Both the position numbers and the translations under genes were made by a program. This document shows, in pieces, positions 33,811-40,164 of a stretch of 40,164 nucleotides of DNA. The stretch comes from Lachnospiraceae bacterium (GTDB lineage: Bacteria; Bacillota; Clostridia; Lachnospirales; Lachnospiraceae), in the NCBI GenBank assembly GCA_017613435.1, contig JAGADU010000007.1, positions 1 to 40,164 of the forward strand, given 5' to 3'. The notes beneath the pieces are model-generated. The model saw only the letters and a program-made list of their open reading frames with translations. It was not told the DNA's origin and did no database searches. How positions within the stretch are numbered: position 1 is the stretch's first letter; every line of letters starts with the position of its first letter.

Positions 33811-35121
33811 ATGGCAAGAAAGAAAAAGAGCGAAGAAATTGTTGAAGAAATCATAGAAACGGAGGAATTGATCGAAGACAGCGAAGAAGAAGCGGCAGAA
33901 CAGAAAGTGAACGAGCTTTTCGAAGAAAGACTCAAATCTCTTTTGAAACTGGCTAAAAAGAAAAAGAATATTCTCGATCCCGACGAAGTTGCCAAGCATT
34001 TTGACGGCGTTTCGATGGGCGAGGACGAATACGACAAACTTCAGGAATTCATGGACGCAAACAATATCGATGTTTTCCGTCCCATGGAAGACGAAGATAT
34101 GATTTCCGATGACGAACTCGGCCTTATGATGGACGAGGCAAGCGTGGTAGAAGCCGAAATCGACATGGATATCGACAAAATCGATTTGTCCGGCGAACTC
34201 GGTATCGATACCGACGATCCCGTAAGAATGTATCTTAAGGAAATCGGTAAAGTTCCTCTTCTTTCCGCAGACGAGGAAATCGAATTTGCGAAGAAGATGG
34301 AAATCGGCGAAGAAGCCAAGAGAAAACTTGCCGAAAAAGGCGACAAGATTTCCGAAAAAGAAAGAAAATCACTCGAAAAGAAAATCAACGAAGGCGAGAA
34401 TTCAAAGAAGAAGCTTTCCGAAGCAAACCTTCGTCTGGTTGTTTCAATCGCAAAAAGATATGTCGGAAGAGGACTTCTTTTCCTCGATCTTATTCAGGAA
34501 GGAAACCTCGGACTTATCAAAGCGGTTGAGAAATTCGATTACAGCAAGGGATATAAATTCTCGACATATGCAACATGGTGGATAAGACAGGCAATTACCA
34601 GAGCCATTGCGGATCAGGCAAGAACCATCAGAATTCCCGTTCATATGGTTGAAACCATCAACAAACTCATCAGAGTCAGCCGTCAGTTGCTTCAGGAATA
34701 CGGTCGCGAACCGACGCCCGAAGAAATTGCGGATTATATGAAGATGGATGTTTCGAGAGTAAGAGAAATATTAAAAATTTCTCAGGAACCCGTTTCGCTC
34801 GAAACTCCCATCGGTGAAGAAGAAGATTCGCATTTGGGCGATTTCATTCCCGACGAAAACGTTCCCATTCCCGTTGAAGCCGCTACGCAGACGCTTCTTA
34901 AAGAGCAGCTTAACGAAGTTCTCGGAACGCTTACGGACAGAGAAGAGAGGGTTTTGCGTTTAAGATTCGGTATGGATGACGGCAAAGCCAGAACGCTCGA
35001 AGAAGTCGGTAAGGAATTCAGCGTAACAAGAGAGCGTATCCGTCAGATCGAAGCAAAAGCTTTAAGAAAACTTCGCCAGCGTTCCCGTTCGGGAAAACTT
35101 CGTGATTATATCGAAGACTAA
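33811..35121 (+). CDS. rpoD: primary sigma factor (sigma-A/RpoD)
   Basis: 436 residues with all sigma-70 regions: 1.2 ([18 protein letters not shown], about 131-148), 2.1-2.4 ([25 protein letters not shown] through [21 protein letters not shown]), 3 ([10 protein letters not shown]) and 4.2 ([19 protein letters not shown]). The first 40 or so residues are strongly acidic and Glu-rich, and the protein is about 60 residues longer than B. subtilis SigA. It directs RNA polymerase to the TTGACA/TATAAT promoters found across this window. GGAG precedes the ATG. Confidence 0.97.
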   Translation: MARKKKSEEIVEEIIETEELIEDSEEEAAEQKVNELFEERLKSLLKLAKKKKNILDPDEVAKHFDGVSMGEDEYDKLQEFMDANNIDVFRPMEDEDMISDDELGLMMDEASVVEAEIDMDIDKIDLSGELGIDTDDPVRMYLKEIGKVPLLSADEEIEFAKKMEIGEEAKRKLAEKGDKISEKERKSLEKKINEGENSKKKLSEANLRLVVSIAKRYVGRGLLFLDLIQEGNLGLIKAVEKFDYSKGYKFSTYATWWIRQAITRAIADQARTIRIPVHMVETINKLIRVSRQLLQEYGREPTPEEIADYMKMDVSRVREILKISQEPVSLETPIGEEEDSHLGDFIPDENVPIPVEAATQTLLKEQLNEVLGTLTDREERVLRLRFGMDDGKARTLEEVGKEFSVTRERIRQIEAKALRKLRQRSRSGKLRDYIED

Positions 35122-35154
35122 ATTATGTAAACTATTTTTTGAAAGGCAGCCGGA

Positions 35155-35937
35155 ATGAACAAGTATAATTTGTCAAACAGACTTGAAAAAGTGGCAAACT
35201 TGGTTGAACCGGCTGCTTTTCTGGTTGATATAGGGTGCGATCACGGTTTTTTGGCAATCGATCTTATCAGATCCGGAAAAATCAAAAAAGCGTTATGCAC
35301 CGACATTAACGAAGGTCCGCTTAAAAGAGCAAGAGATCATATAAAAGAATACGGTCTTGAGGATGTAATCGATACATGCCTTTCCGACGGACTTTTAACA
35401 CTTGGGGAAGAATATGGCAGATATGCCTTTGACGCATGTACGATATGCGGAATGGGCGGCCTTATGGGCGTAAAAATCATATTCGAAGCGGATGGTTTTT
35501 TCAGAAGAATGAAATGCTTTTACCTCCAGCTTCAGTCCGATATCGAGCTTGTGAGAATCTTTTTGGACAAAAGCGGTTATGAAATATTGTTTGAAGATAT
35601 GGTGCTTGAAGATTCCAAATATTATACGGTAATGAAAGTACGAAACAATATTTCTTCTGCTTCTCAAAATGCATTTTCGCTAGTTGATTACGAGACGCTT
35701 CCCTTTGTTTTAAAAAACATATACGATTCGCTTGATATGAACGAATGCGTAAAATACAAATATCCTTATTATGAAGGAATGGACGCCGAAACATACGAAA
35801 GCTTCCTTAAATTCATGATCGGCAAATATACCGAAATCGAATCGTATCTTCCGACGGATTCCGGAAGAATTCCGATAATCAAAAAAGAATTGGATATAAT
35901 GAATGCCGCTTACGAGAAGTTTAAAAATATCCGATAA
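35155..35937 (+). CDS. trmK: tRNA (adenine-N1)-methyltransferase, TrmK family
   Basis: 260 residues. A class I SAM-dependent methyltransferase with motif I LVDIGCDHGFLAIDLI and a following TDINEGPL acidic end. The opening LSNRLEKVANLV and the ICGMGG motif are characteristic of TrmK (YqfN), which makes m1A22 in tRNA; class II tRNAs (Leu, Ser, Tyr) are typical substrates. The C-terminal third is helical and charged, as in the family. It follows rpoD by 33 bases, the usual gene order in Firmicutes, so it is likely in the same operon. Confidence 0.92.
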   Translation: MNKYNLSNRLEKVANLVEPAAFLVDIGCDHGFLAIDLIRSGKIKKALCTDINEGPLKRARDHIKEYGLEDVIDTCLSDGLLTLGEEYGRYAFDACTICGMGGLMGVKIIFEADGFFRRMKCFYLQLQSDIELVRIFLDKSGYEILFEDMVLEDSKYYTVMKVRNNISSASQNAFSLVDYETLPFVLKNIYDSLDMNECVKYKYPYYEGMDAETYESFLKFMIGKYTEIESYLPTDSGRIPIIKKELDIMNAAYEKFKNIR

Positions 35938-35980
35938 AGCAAAAAACAATGAAAATCCTGAAAGAAAAATAAGATATCGG

Positions 35981-36003
35981 ATAAAAGGAAATCCTTTTTT
36001 GGT
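35981..36003 (+). terminator. weak hairpin with T run between trmK and the Nif3-like gene
   Basis: AAAGG and CCTTT around a short loop, followed by Ts, in the 150-base gap. Too weak to be sure; at best a partial terminator. Confidence 0.3.
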
Positions 36004-36087
36004 GTATTAAAAGCAATCCGGCAGGACGGAAAAACGAAACTTAAAAAAACATGTAAGATATCAAGAAAGAATTGCTTGGAGAAAAAA

Positions 36088-36888
36088 ATGAAAGTCAGAG
36101 AAATTTATGAATGCTTGGACAAAATAGCGCCTTTTTCGTATCAGGAGGAATGGGACAATTCCGGATTGATTCTCGGCGATATGGATGCGGATGTCGAAAA
36201 AATACTTGTGACATTGGATGTTACGGACGAAGTCGTCAAACAGGCCATTCAGGCTAAAGCGGATCTTATTATTTCCCATCATCCGCTTATTTTTTCTCCG
36301 GTATTGAAAATAAATTCCGAAGATTTTATAACTTCGAGAATATTAAAACTTGCAAACGGCAATATCAATTACATTGCCATGCATACTAATATGGACACAA
36401 CCGGGCTTTCCGATGTAGCAAACGAGCTTTTGAAAATTAAAAAAGAAAGAGCGATTGAAGTTAACATAAATCAAGACGATAAACTTATCGGAATAGGAAG
36501 CATAGGCAAATTCTTAAACGACAGCAAGGAAGAGGTTAACATAAGTTTAAGAGAAGCCGTGATAAGAACCAAAGAAGCTTTCGGACAGAATATTGTTAAG
36601 GTGTACGGAGATTTAGACAGAATGATTGAACGTGTGGCCGTTTGTACGGGCGCCGGAAAATCGATGGTTGAAGAATGCATAAGGGAAAAATGCGATTTGC
36701 TTATAACGGGAGACATAACATATCATACCGCGCTTGATGCACACGAAAGAGGACTTGGCATCATAGATGCGTCGCATTACGGAACCGAAGTGATATTCGT
36801 TGATTTGTTAAGGGCTTATTTTGAACTGAATTTCAAAGACATAAAAATAATTCCCACGATTCAAAAAGAAATCGGGGAATTTATGTAA
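36088..36888 (+). CDS. Nif3-like dinuclear metal centre protein
   Basis: 266 residues from the ATG at 36088, six bases after GGAG; an in-frame TTG at 36076 overlaps that site. Features are the opening VREIYECLDKIAPFSYQEEWDNSGLILGD, the metal-binding ISHHPLIF and the late DASHYGTE. These match the Nif3/YqfO family, which binds two metal ions in a toroidal hexamer and has no firmly known reaction (often annotated as GTP cyclohydrolase I type 2-like, probably wrongly). It regularly accompanies trmK and rpoD in Firmicutes. Confidence 0.92.
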   Translation: MKVREIYECLDKIAPFSYQEEWDNSGLILGDMDADVEKILVTLDVTDEVVKQAIQAKADLIISHHPLIFSPVLKINSEDFITSRILKLANGNINYIAMHTNMDTTGLSDVANELLKIKKERAIEVNINQDDKLIGIGSIGKFLNDSKEEVNISLREAVIRTKEAFGQNIVKVYGDLDRMIERVAVCTGAGKSMVEECIREKCDLLITGDITYHTALDAHERGLGIIDASHYGTEVIFVDLLRAYFELNFKDIKIIPTIQKEIGEFM

Positions 36889-36889
36889 A

Positions 36890-37180
36890 CTAATTATTTT
36901 CGTTTGTTTCTTCGTTTTCTTCGCTTTTTGTCTCTTCCGATACGATTAAATCGGGCTTTTTCACACCGTTATCGGGAGAAGCGATATTTTTCTTTCCCGT
37001 GATGAAACTGATCATCCAAAGGAATATCCATAAAACTATGGGAAGGAATACACATCCCACAGCCATTATGGGAAATATTGTTTCTTTTAAAGGAATGGGA
37101 AACACCGCAATGACAAAAGTTGCCGCAATCCAGAGAAATATAAGTGCGATTCCGATTATAGCCAGGATTTTTTTAATCAT
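36890..37180 (-). CDS. small membrane protein, two spans, acidic tail
   Basis: 96 residues from the ATG at 37180, which has AAAGGA upstream; the frame is open further but no ribosome site supports an earlier start. Two hydrophobic segments (about 5-28 and 32-57) are followed by a hydrophilic, Glu-rich tail (SEETKSEENEETNENN) that is low in complexity. Its stop is two bases from the stop of the convergent Nif3-like gene. Function unknown. Confidence 0.7.
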   Translation of the reverse strand: MIKKILAIIGIALIFLWIAATFVIAVFPIPLKETIFPIMAVGCVFLPIVLWIFLWMISFITGKKNIASPDNGVKKPDLIVSEETKSEENEETNENN

Positions 37181-37229
37181 ATTTTTTCCTTTTTCGGTTG
37201 TGCGAAGGTTATCTTGTTTTCTTAATTTA

Positions 37230-37258
37230 AATATAAAATTATAAGAAGGATTAGTCAA
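37230..37258 (-). promoter_or_regulatory. promoter of the small membrane protein gene
   Basis: On the minus strand TTGACT (37253-37258) and TATATT (37230-37235) with a 17-base spacer, 49 bases before the ATG at 37180. Confidence 0.55.
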
Positions 37259-37353
37259 GGACAAAGAAATAACTTTCATTTTATATATAATTGTTTTATA
37301 CTGAATATCGATGCGAAATCGAAATATTTTTTTACAAAGGATGGTAATTATTT

Positions 37354-37857
37354 ATGAAATTGCTTGATGTATGGCGTTCAAAAGCATATGACGAGAGAGC
37401 AGACAGATCACAGCTTCAGCCTATCTGGAATACATATTTTGCTTTGGAGAAAGGCTTTTATCAGAAGCTCCTTCCCGAAAAAGATGTTGTTAAAGGTACG
37501 GTTAAGGAACTCAGCGAAAAATATGATATCGATATTTTTTACATGACCGGTATTCTTGACGGTATCAACGATTCGCTTGTTACTCCCAATCCCATTGAGG
37601 ATATGGAAGAAGATACAATGATTTCCCTTGAATATGACAAGGAACTTTTGTACAAAAACATGGTTGCCGCAGGCGCTGACTGGCTTTACAACCTTGAAGA
37701 GTGGAACGAATATTTCTCGGAAGACGAAAAGAAGGCTCTTTACAAGGAACAGAAAGCTTCTACGACGATTGTTAAAGAAACCAAAGTTTATCCCAACGAT
37801 CCCTGCCCCTGCGGTTCCGGAAAGAAATACAAAAAATGCTGCGGCAAAAACGCTTAA
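37354..37857 (+). CDS. SEC-C zinc-motif protein
   Basis: 167 residues. The last 17 residues form a SEC-C zinc ribbon, [14 protein letters not shown] at 151-164, as at the end of SecA where it binds SecB or ribosomes. The first 140 residues are helical ([33 protein letters not shown]), of a kind I have seen in clostridial SEC-C proteins of unknown role. A link to protein export or ribosome binding is possible but unproven. The next gene starts three bases after its stop. Confidence 0.85.
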   Translation: MKLLDVWRSKAYDERADRSQLQPIWNTYFALEKGFYQKLLPEKDVVKGTVKELSEKYDIDIFYMTGILDGINDSLVTPNPIEDMEEDTMISLEYDKELLYKNMVAAGADWLYNLEEWNEYFSEDEKKALYKEQKASTTIVKETKVYPNDPCPCGSGKKYKKCCGKNA

Positions 37858-37860
37858 TTT

Positions 37861-39120
37861 ATGGATAATATAAACATTAACGAACAAAACAATATGCAAC
37901 CGTTTCCGGCAATCGATATTGCTTTAAGGGAAAAAACAGTCAAAAAGCAGAAAAAAGCTTATTTTGCTTCTTTTCTCTGGAAGCTCACTCTGTCCTTGGC
38001 AATAATGTTTGTTGCGGAATTTGTATTGGCCGCCGGCGGAAAAATATTTACGGCTGTTTTGGATGCGCTTTCAAAACGGGGAATGCTTTCCTTTTACATG
38101 ACACTTAAGGATATCGGGGCAGTCGATACCGTTTCGGCGATTTTCCAGTATATTTATCTTCTTGTCGGGGATGCATGCGGTCTTTTGTCTTTGTATTTCC
38201 TTACATTTAAAGACAAGTCATATAAGCCGAACAGAGAAAAACTTAATTTCGGTTGGTGGCTTTTGATAATGATTATATGCTTCGGCATCGGCGGTGTGGG
38301 AGCAATAATCGGTGCGATAGTAGAAGTTTTCATTTGCCTTCCCGCTACGATTACAAAGTTATTGTTATCGTCTTTGTCCGGATCGAATCTGATACAGGAA
38401 ATGCTTTATGCCAATGACAGTTGGGCATATTATTTTTTGGGAGTGCTTACCGTCGGAATACTTGTTCCCGTTTTGGAAGAGTTGATATTCAGAAAAATTC
38501 TGATTGATAAAACTTCCAAATACGGATTCGGAGCGGCCATTATGATTTCCGGCTTTACCTTTGCCGTATTTCACGGAAATTTCATTCAGTTCTTTTATGC
38601 ATTTTCCCTCGGCATCCTTTTTGCATATGTTTACTGCAAAACCGGAAATATATGGAATACGATATTTTTCCATATGGGATATAATATGTATTCCTCGGCT
38701 ATCATTCCGCTTTCTTCAAAAATGCTTCCGGACGGATTTTCCGATTCGGTCTCGGAAATATTGGAAAAAATGTCAAATATCAATACCGAAGACCCGCTTA
38801 TGGCAGAGATAGCGATGAAGCATGCAACCGAAGAATTATGGGCGCTTTTTGATTCGCCGCTTACAATATTCGGTGCGGTTTATTCCGTAGTTACGGTATG
38901 CTTTTATCTGCTTCTTGTATTTATAGGAATTATTTTGGCGCTTTGCTTCATCGGAAAAGCACTGAAGATCAGAAAGGGCATGATGCTCGGTCAAAAAGGA
39001 ACGAAAAGATGCGCGGCGTTTAACTGGGGAGCGATTTTGTTTTACTGCCTCGGTGCGGCGGCTTTCGGATTGTATTATATGGCTCAATACCTGATTATAA
39101 TCCTGGGTGATTTATTATAG
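37861..39120 (+). CDS. CPBP-family intramembrane metalloprotease
   Basis: 419 residues with about eight membrane spans. The CPBP/type II CAAX protease motifs are present: EELIFRKIL with E206 and E207, FTFAVFHGN with the second-motif His, and IFFHMGYNM with the third-motif His. These Glu/His residues bind the catalytic metal within the membrane. Bacterial members act in bacteriocin self-immunity, regulated proteolysis or unknown roles; nothing nearby points to bacteriocins. It is translated with the SEC-C gene three bases upstream. Confidence 0.9.
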   Translation: MDNININEQNNMQPFPAIDIALREKTVKKQKKAYFASFLWKLTLSLAIMFVAEFVLAAGGKIFTAVLDALSKRGMLSFYMTLKDIGAVDTVSAIFQYIYLLVGDACGLLSLYFLTFKDKSYKPNREKLNFGWWLLIMIICFGIGGVGAIIGAIVEVFICLPATITKLLLSSLSGSNLIQEMLYANDSWAYYFLGVLTVGILVPVLEELIFRKILIDKTSKYGFGAAIMISGFTFAVFHGNFIQFFYAFSLGILFAYVYCKTGNIWNTIFFHMGYNMYSSAIIPLSSKMLPDGFSDSVSEILEKMSNINTEDPLMAEIAMKHATEELWALFDSPLTIFGAVYSVVTVCFYLLLVFIGIILALCFIGKALKIRKGMMLGQKGTKRCAAFNWGAILFYCLGAAAFGLYYMAQYLIIILGDLL

Positions 39121-39129
39121 AAAAAAGTG

Positions 39130-39158
39130 TTGACTTTAAGAAAAAAATAAGTTACACT
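39130..39158 (+). promoter_or_regulatory. promoter of the infC operon
   Basis: TTGACT (39130-39135) and TACACT (39153-39158), 17-base spacer, ten bases after the protease gene. Transcription would begin near 39165, giving a leader of about 145 bases. Confidence 0.7.
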
Positions 39159-39164
39159 ATCAAA

Positions 39165-39309
39165 GTGCAAAAACCAAGAAGAGTATCCGCTCTCACCCGA
39201 CGACAATTGCGTTTTCGGCGTTAATATGTAAAAGTAATCAATAAACTTTTTATATTAGAGTGGATATTTTCGTCCACTCTATTTTTTTAAATCTGTCATA
39301 CGGAGGAAT
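39165..39309 (+). ncRNA. infC-rpmI-rplT leader, L20-type attenuator
   Basis: The leader contains a structured, GC-richer block (about 39175-39222, with GAGTATCCGCTCTCACCCGACGAC split into short stems) and then an intrinsic terminator just before infC. This layout matches the L20 leader of Firmicutes, where ribosomal protein L20 stimulates termination to control its own operon. AGAGT at 39180-39184 could also pair with ACTCT in the terminator arm, giving an antiterminator. The family call is from position and layout; a covariance search would decide. Confidence 0.65.
39256..39288 (+). terminator. attenuator hairpin in the infC leader
   Basis: TAGAGTGGA and TCCACTCTA form a 9-base perfect stem with an 8-base loop and a run of Ts, 22 bases before the infC ATG. 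A terminator placed between promoter and gene implies regulated readthrough. Confidence 0.88.
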
Positions 39310-39825
39310 ATGAAGAACAACGACTATATTATTAACGATCAGATAAGAGATTCTGAGGTAAGAGTTATTTCCGAGGAAGGTGAAATGCTCGGTGTTATGC
39401 CCACGGGCGAAGCTATGAGAAGAGCAGACGATGCGGGGCTTGATTTAATCATGATCTCTCCCAACGCCAACCCTCCCGTATGTCGTATAGAAGATTTCGG
39501 AAAATTCAAGTACGAGCAGCTTCGAAAAGAAAAAGAGAACAAAAAGAAACAGAAAGTTACCGAAGTTAAGGAAATCCGTTTTTCTCCCAATATTGATACA
39601 AACGATTTCAATACAAAGAAGAATGCGGCAAGAAAATTCCTTACCAAAGGCGAAAAGGTTAAGGTTACGGTACGTTTCAGAGGAAGAGAAATGGCTCACG
39701 GAATTCCCATGGCCAAAAAACTTCTCGATGATTTTGCAAATGACCTTTCGGATGTTTCAACTCTTGAAAAAGAAGCGAAAGTCGAAGGTCGTTCGATAGC
39801 TATGGTTTTGGCTGAAAAGAAGTAA
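39310..39825 (+). CDS. infC: translation initiation factor IF-3
   Basis: 171 residues, normal length. The N-terminal domain INDQIRDSEVRVISEEGEMLGVM...A..AGLDLIMISPNANPPVCRIEDFGKFKYE is highly conserved, followed by the Lys-rich linker helix (KEKENKKKQKVTEVKEIRFSP split at 75-95) and the C-terminal domain that binds the 30S platform. IF-3 proofreads the start codon and initiator tRNA and keeps subunits apart. The start here is ATG with a GGAGG site, not the rare AUU used for autocontrol in enterobacteria. Confidence 0.98.
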   Translation: MKNNDYIINDQIRDSEVRVISEEGEMLGVMPTGEAMRRADDAGLDLIMISPNANPPVCRIEDFGKFKYEQLRKEKENKKKQKVTEVKEIRFSPNIDTNDFNTKKNAARKFLTKGEKVKVTVRFRGREMAHGIPMAKKLLDDFANDLSDVSTLEKEAKVEGRSIAMVLAEKK

Positions 39826-39862
39826 CAGTTAAAATATATTTTTACTAAGGAGGAACTACACC

Positions 39863-40060
39863 ATGCCTAAAATGAAGACATCCAGAGCAGCTGCAAAGCG
39901 CTTTAAAGTAACCGGAACCGGTAAATTAAAGAGAAACAAGGCTTACAAGAGCCACATCTTAACCAAGAAGTCCACCAAGAGAAAACGTAATCTTCGTCAG
40001 TCCACGATTACGGATGCGACCAATGTTAAGAACATGAAGAAGATATTACCTTACATCTAA
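39863..40060 (+). CDS. rpmI: 50S ribosomal protein L35
   Basis: 65 residues, normal length, very basic, with the family opening [26 protein letters not shown] (split) and the C-terminal MKKILPYI. A strong AAGGAGG ribosome site is upstream. It is part of the large ribosomal subunit and lies between infC and rplT as in nearly all bacteria. Confidence 0.98.
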   Translation: MPKMKTSRAAAKRFKVTGTGKLKRNKAYKSHILTKKSTKRKRNLRQSTITDATNVKNMKKILPYI

Positions 40061-40080
40061 GGAAAGAGAGGAAGTAAACA

Positions 40081-40164
40081 ATGGCAAGAATTAAAGGTGG
40101 CTTAAATGCCAAGAAAAAACATAATAGAGTATTAAAGCTTGCTAAGGGCTACAGAGGAGCAAGA
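40081..40164 (+). CDS. rplT: 50S ribosomal protein L20 (partial, 5' end only)
   Basis: The first 28 codons, beginning MARIKGGLNAKKKHNRVLKLAKGYRG (split), which is the conserved rRNA-binding N-terminus of L20. The gene runs off the window. L20 is needed early in 50S assembly and represses this operon through the leader RNA in Firmicutes. Confidence 0.95.
   Translation, partial: MARIKGGLNAKKKHNRVLKLAKGYRGAR

Noticed and set aside
37181-37279. Extended start of the small membrane protein at 37279
   Set aside because: The extension covers the predicted promoter and ribosome site of the gene and reads like translated intergenic DNA.
1-40164. CRISPR arrays, insertion sequences, phage genes or attachment sites
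   Set aside because: I saw no regularly spaced repeats, transposase or integrase frames, and no direct repeat of a tRNA 3' end near the three tRNA genes.

Overview
The window looks like chromosomal DNA from a low-GC, Gram-positive Clostridia, most likely the Lachnospiraceae (Butyrivibrio-like). The evidence is the AT-rich composition with strong GGAGG-type ribosome sites and sigma-A promoters, the core order dgt-dnaG-rpoD-trmK-Nif3, an infC-rpmI-rplT operon behind an attenuator leader, a fused AdhE, and a DUF6077-type membrane protein of a kind I associate with this family. The genus is inference; no rRNA is present.

Layout. 1-4.5 kb is an accessory stretch: the end of a GNAT acetyltransferase, two small lipoproteins, a two-TM unknown, a NUDIX hydrolase, an SDR oxidoreductase, a nucleotidyltransferase and a tiny membrane protein. 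4.7-5.3 kb is an isolated type IV pilin-like gene with its own terminator. 5.4-8.0 kb is a response regulator and histidine kinase pair. 8.2-8.9 kb is an AlkD-type DNA glycosylase.

9.0-21.4 kb is the most interesting part: a same-strand run of up to 12.4 kb with no visible internal terminator. It begins with a Wzm/TagG-type permease and a Wzt-type ATPase carrying a C-terminal glycan-binding domain. Next is a fused methyltransferase-kinase laid out like the WbdD O-antigen chain terminator, then a DUF6077-like membrane protein split by an apparent frameshift. A predicted lipoprotein follows whose C-terminal half is a complete barnase-type ribonuclease with all catalytic residues kept and no barstar beside it. 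The run ends with a 148-residue protein of unknown function and a 1720-residue DUF4132-type protein. Glycan export, an outward-facing RNase and an uncharacterised giant protein may therefore be co-expressed.

21.4-25.7 kb is on the minus strand: a polysaccharide deacetylase, an APH-fold kinase and AdhE. A Rex-like palindrome lies between the adhE promoter and start codon. 25.9-29.6 kb holds tRNA-Trp, a 7TM hybrid histidine kinase (HisKA-HATPase-REC-HPt) and a small partner. A minus-strand NYN-LOTUS-LOTUS protein and two tRNA-Leu genes (CAG, and the uncommon AAG) follow.

31.0-36.9 kb is the conserved replication/transcription block (dgt, dnaG, rpoD, trmK, Nif3-like). 36.9-39.1 kb has a small membrane protein (minus), a SEC-C protein and a CPBP protease. 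39.1-40.2 kb is the infC leader, infC, rpmI and the start of rplT, cut by the window edge.

All calls are from reading the sequence; no database search was possible.
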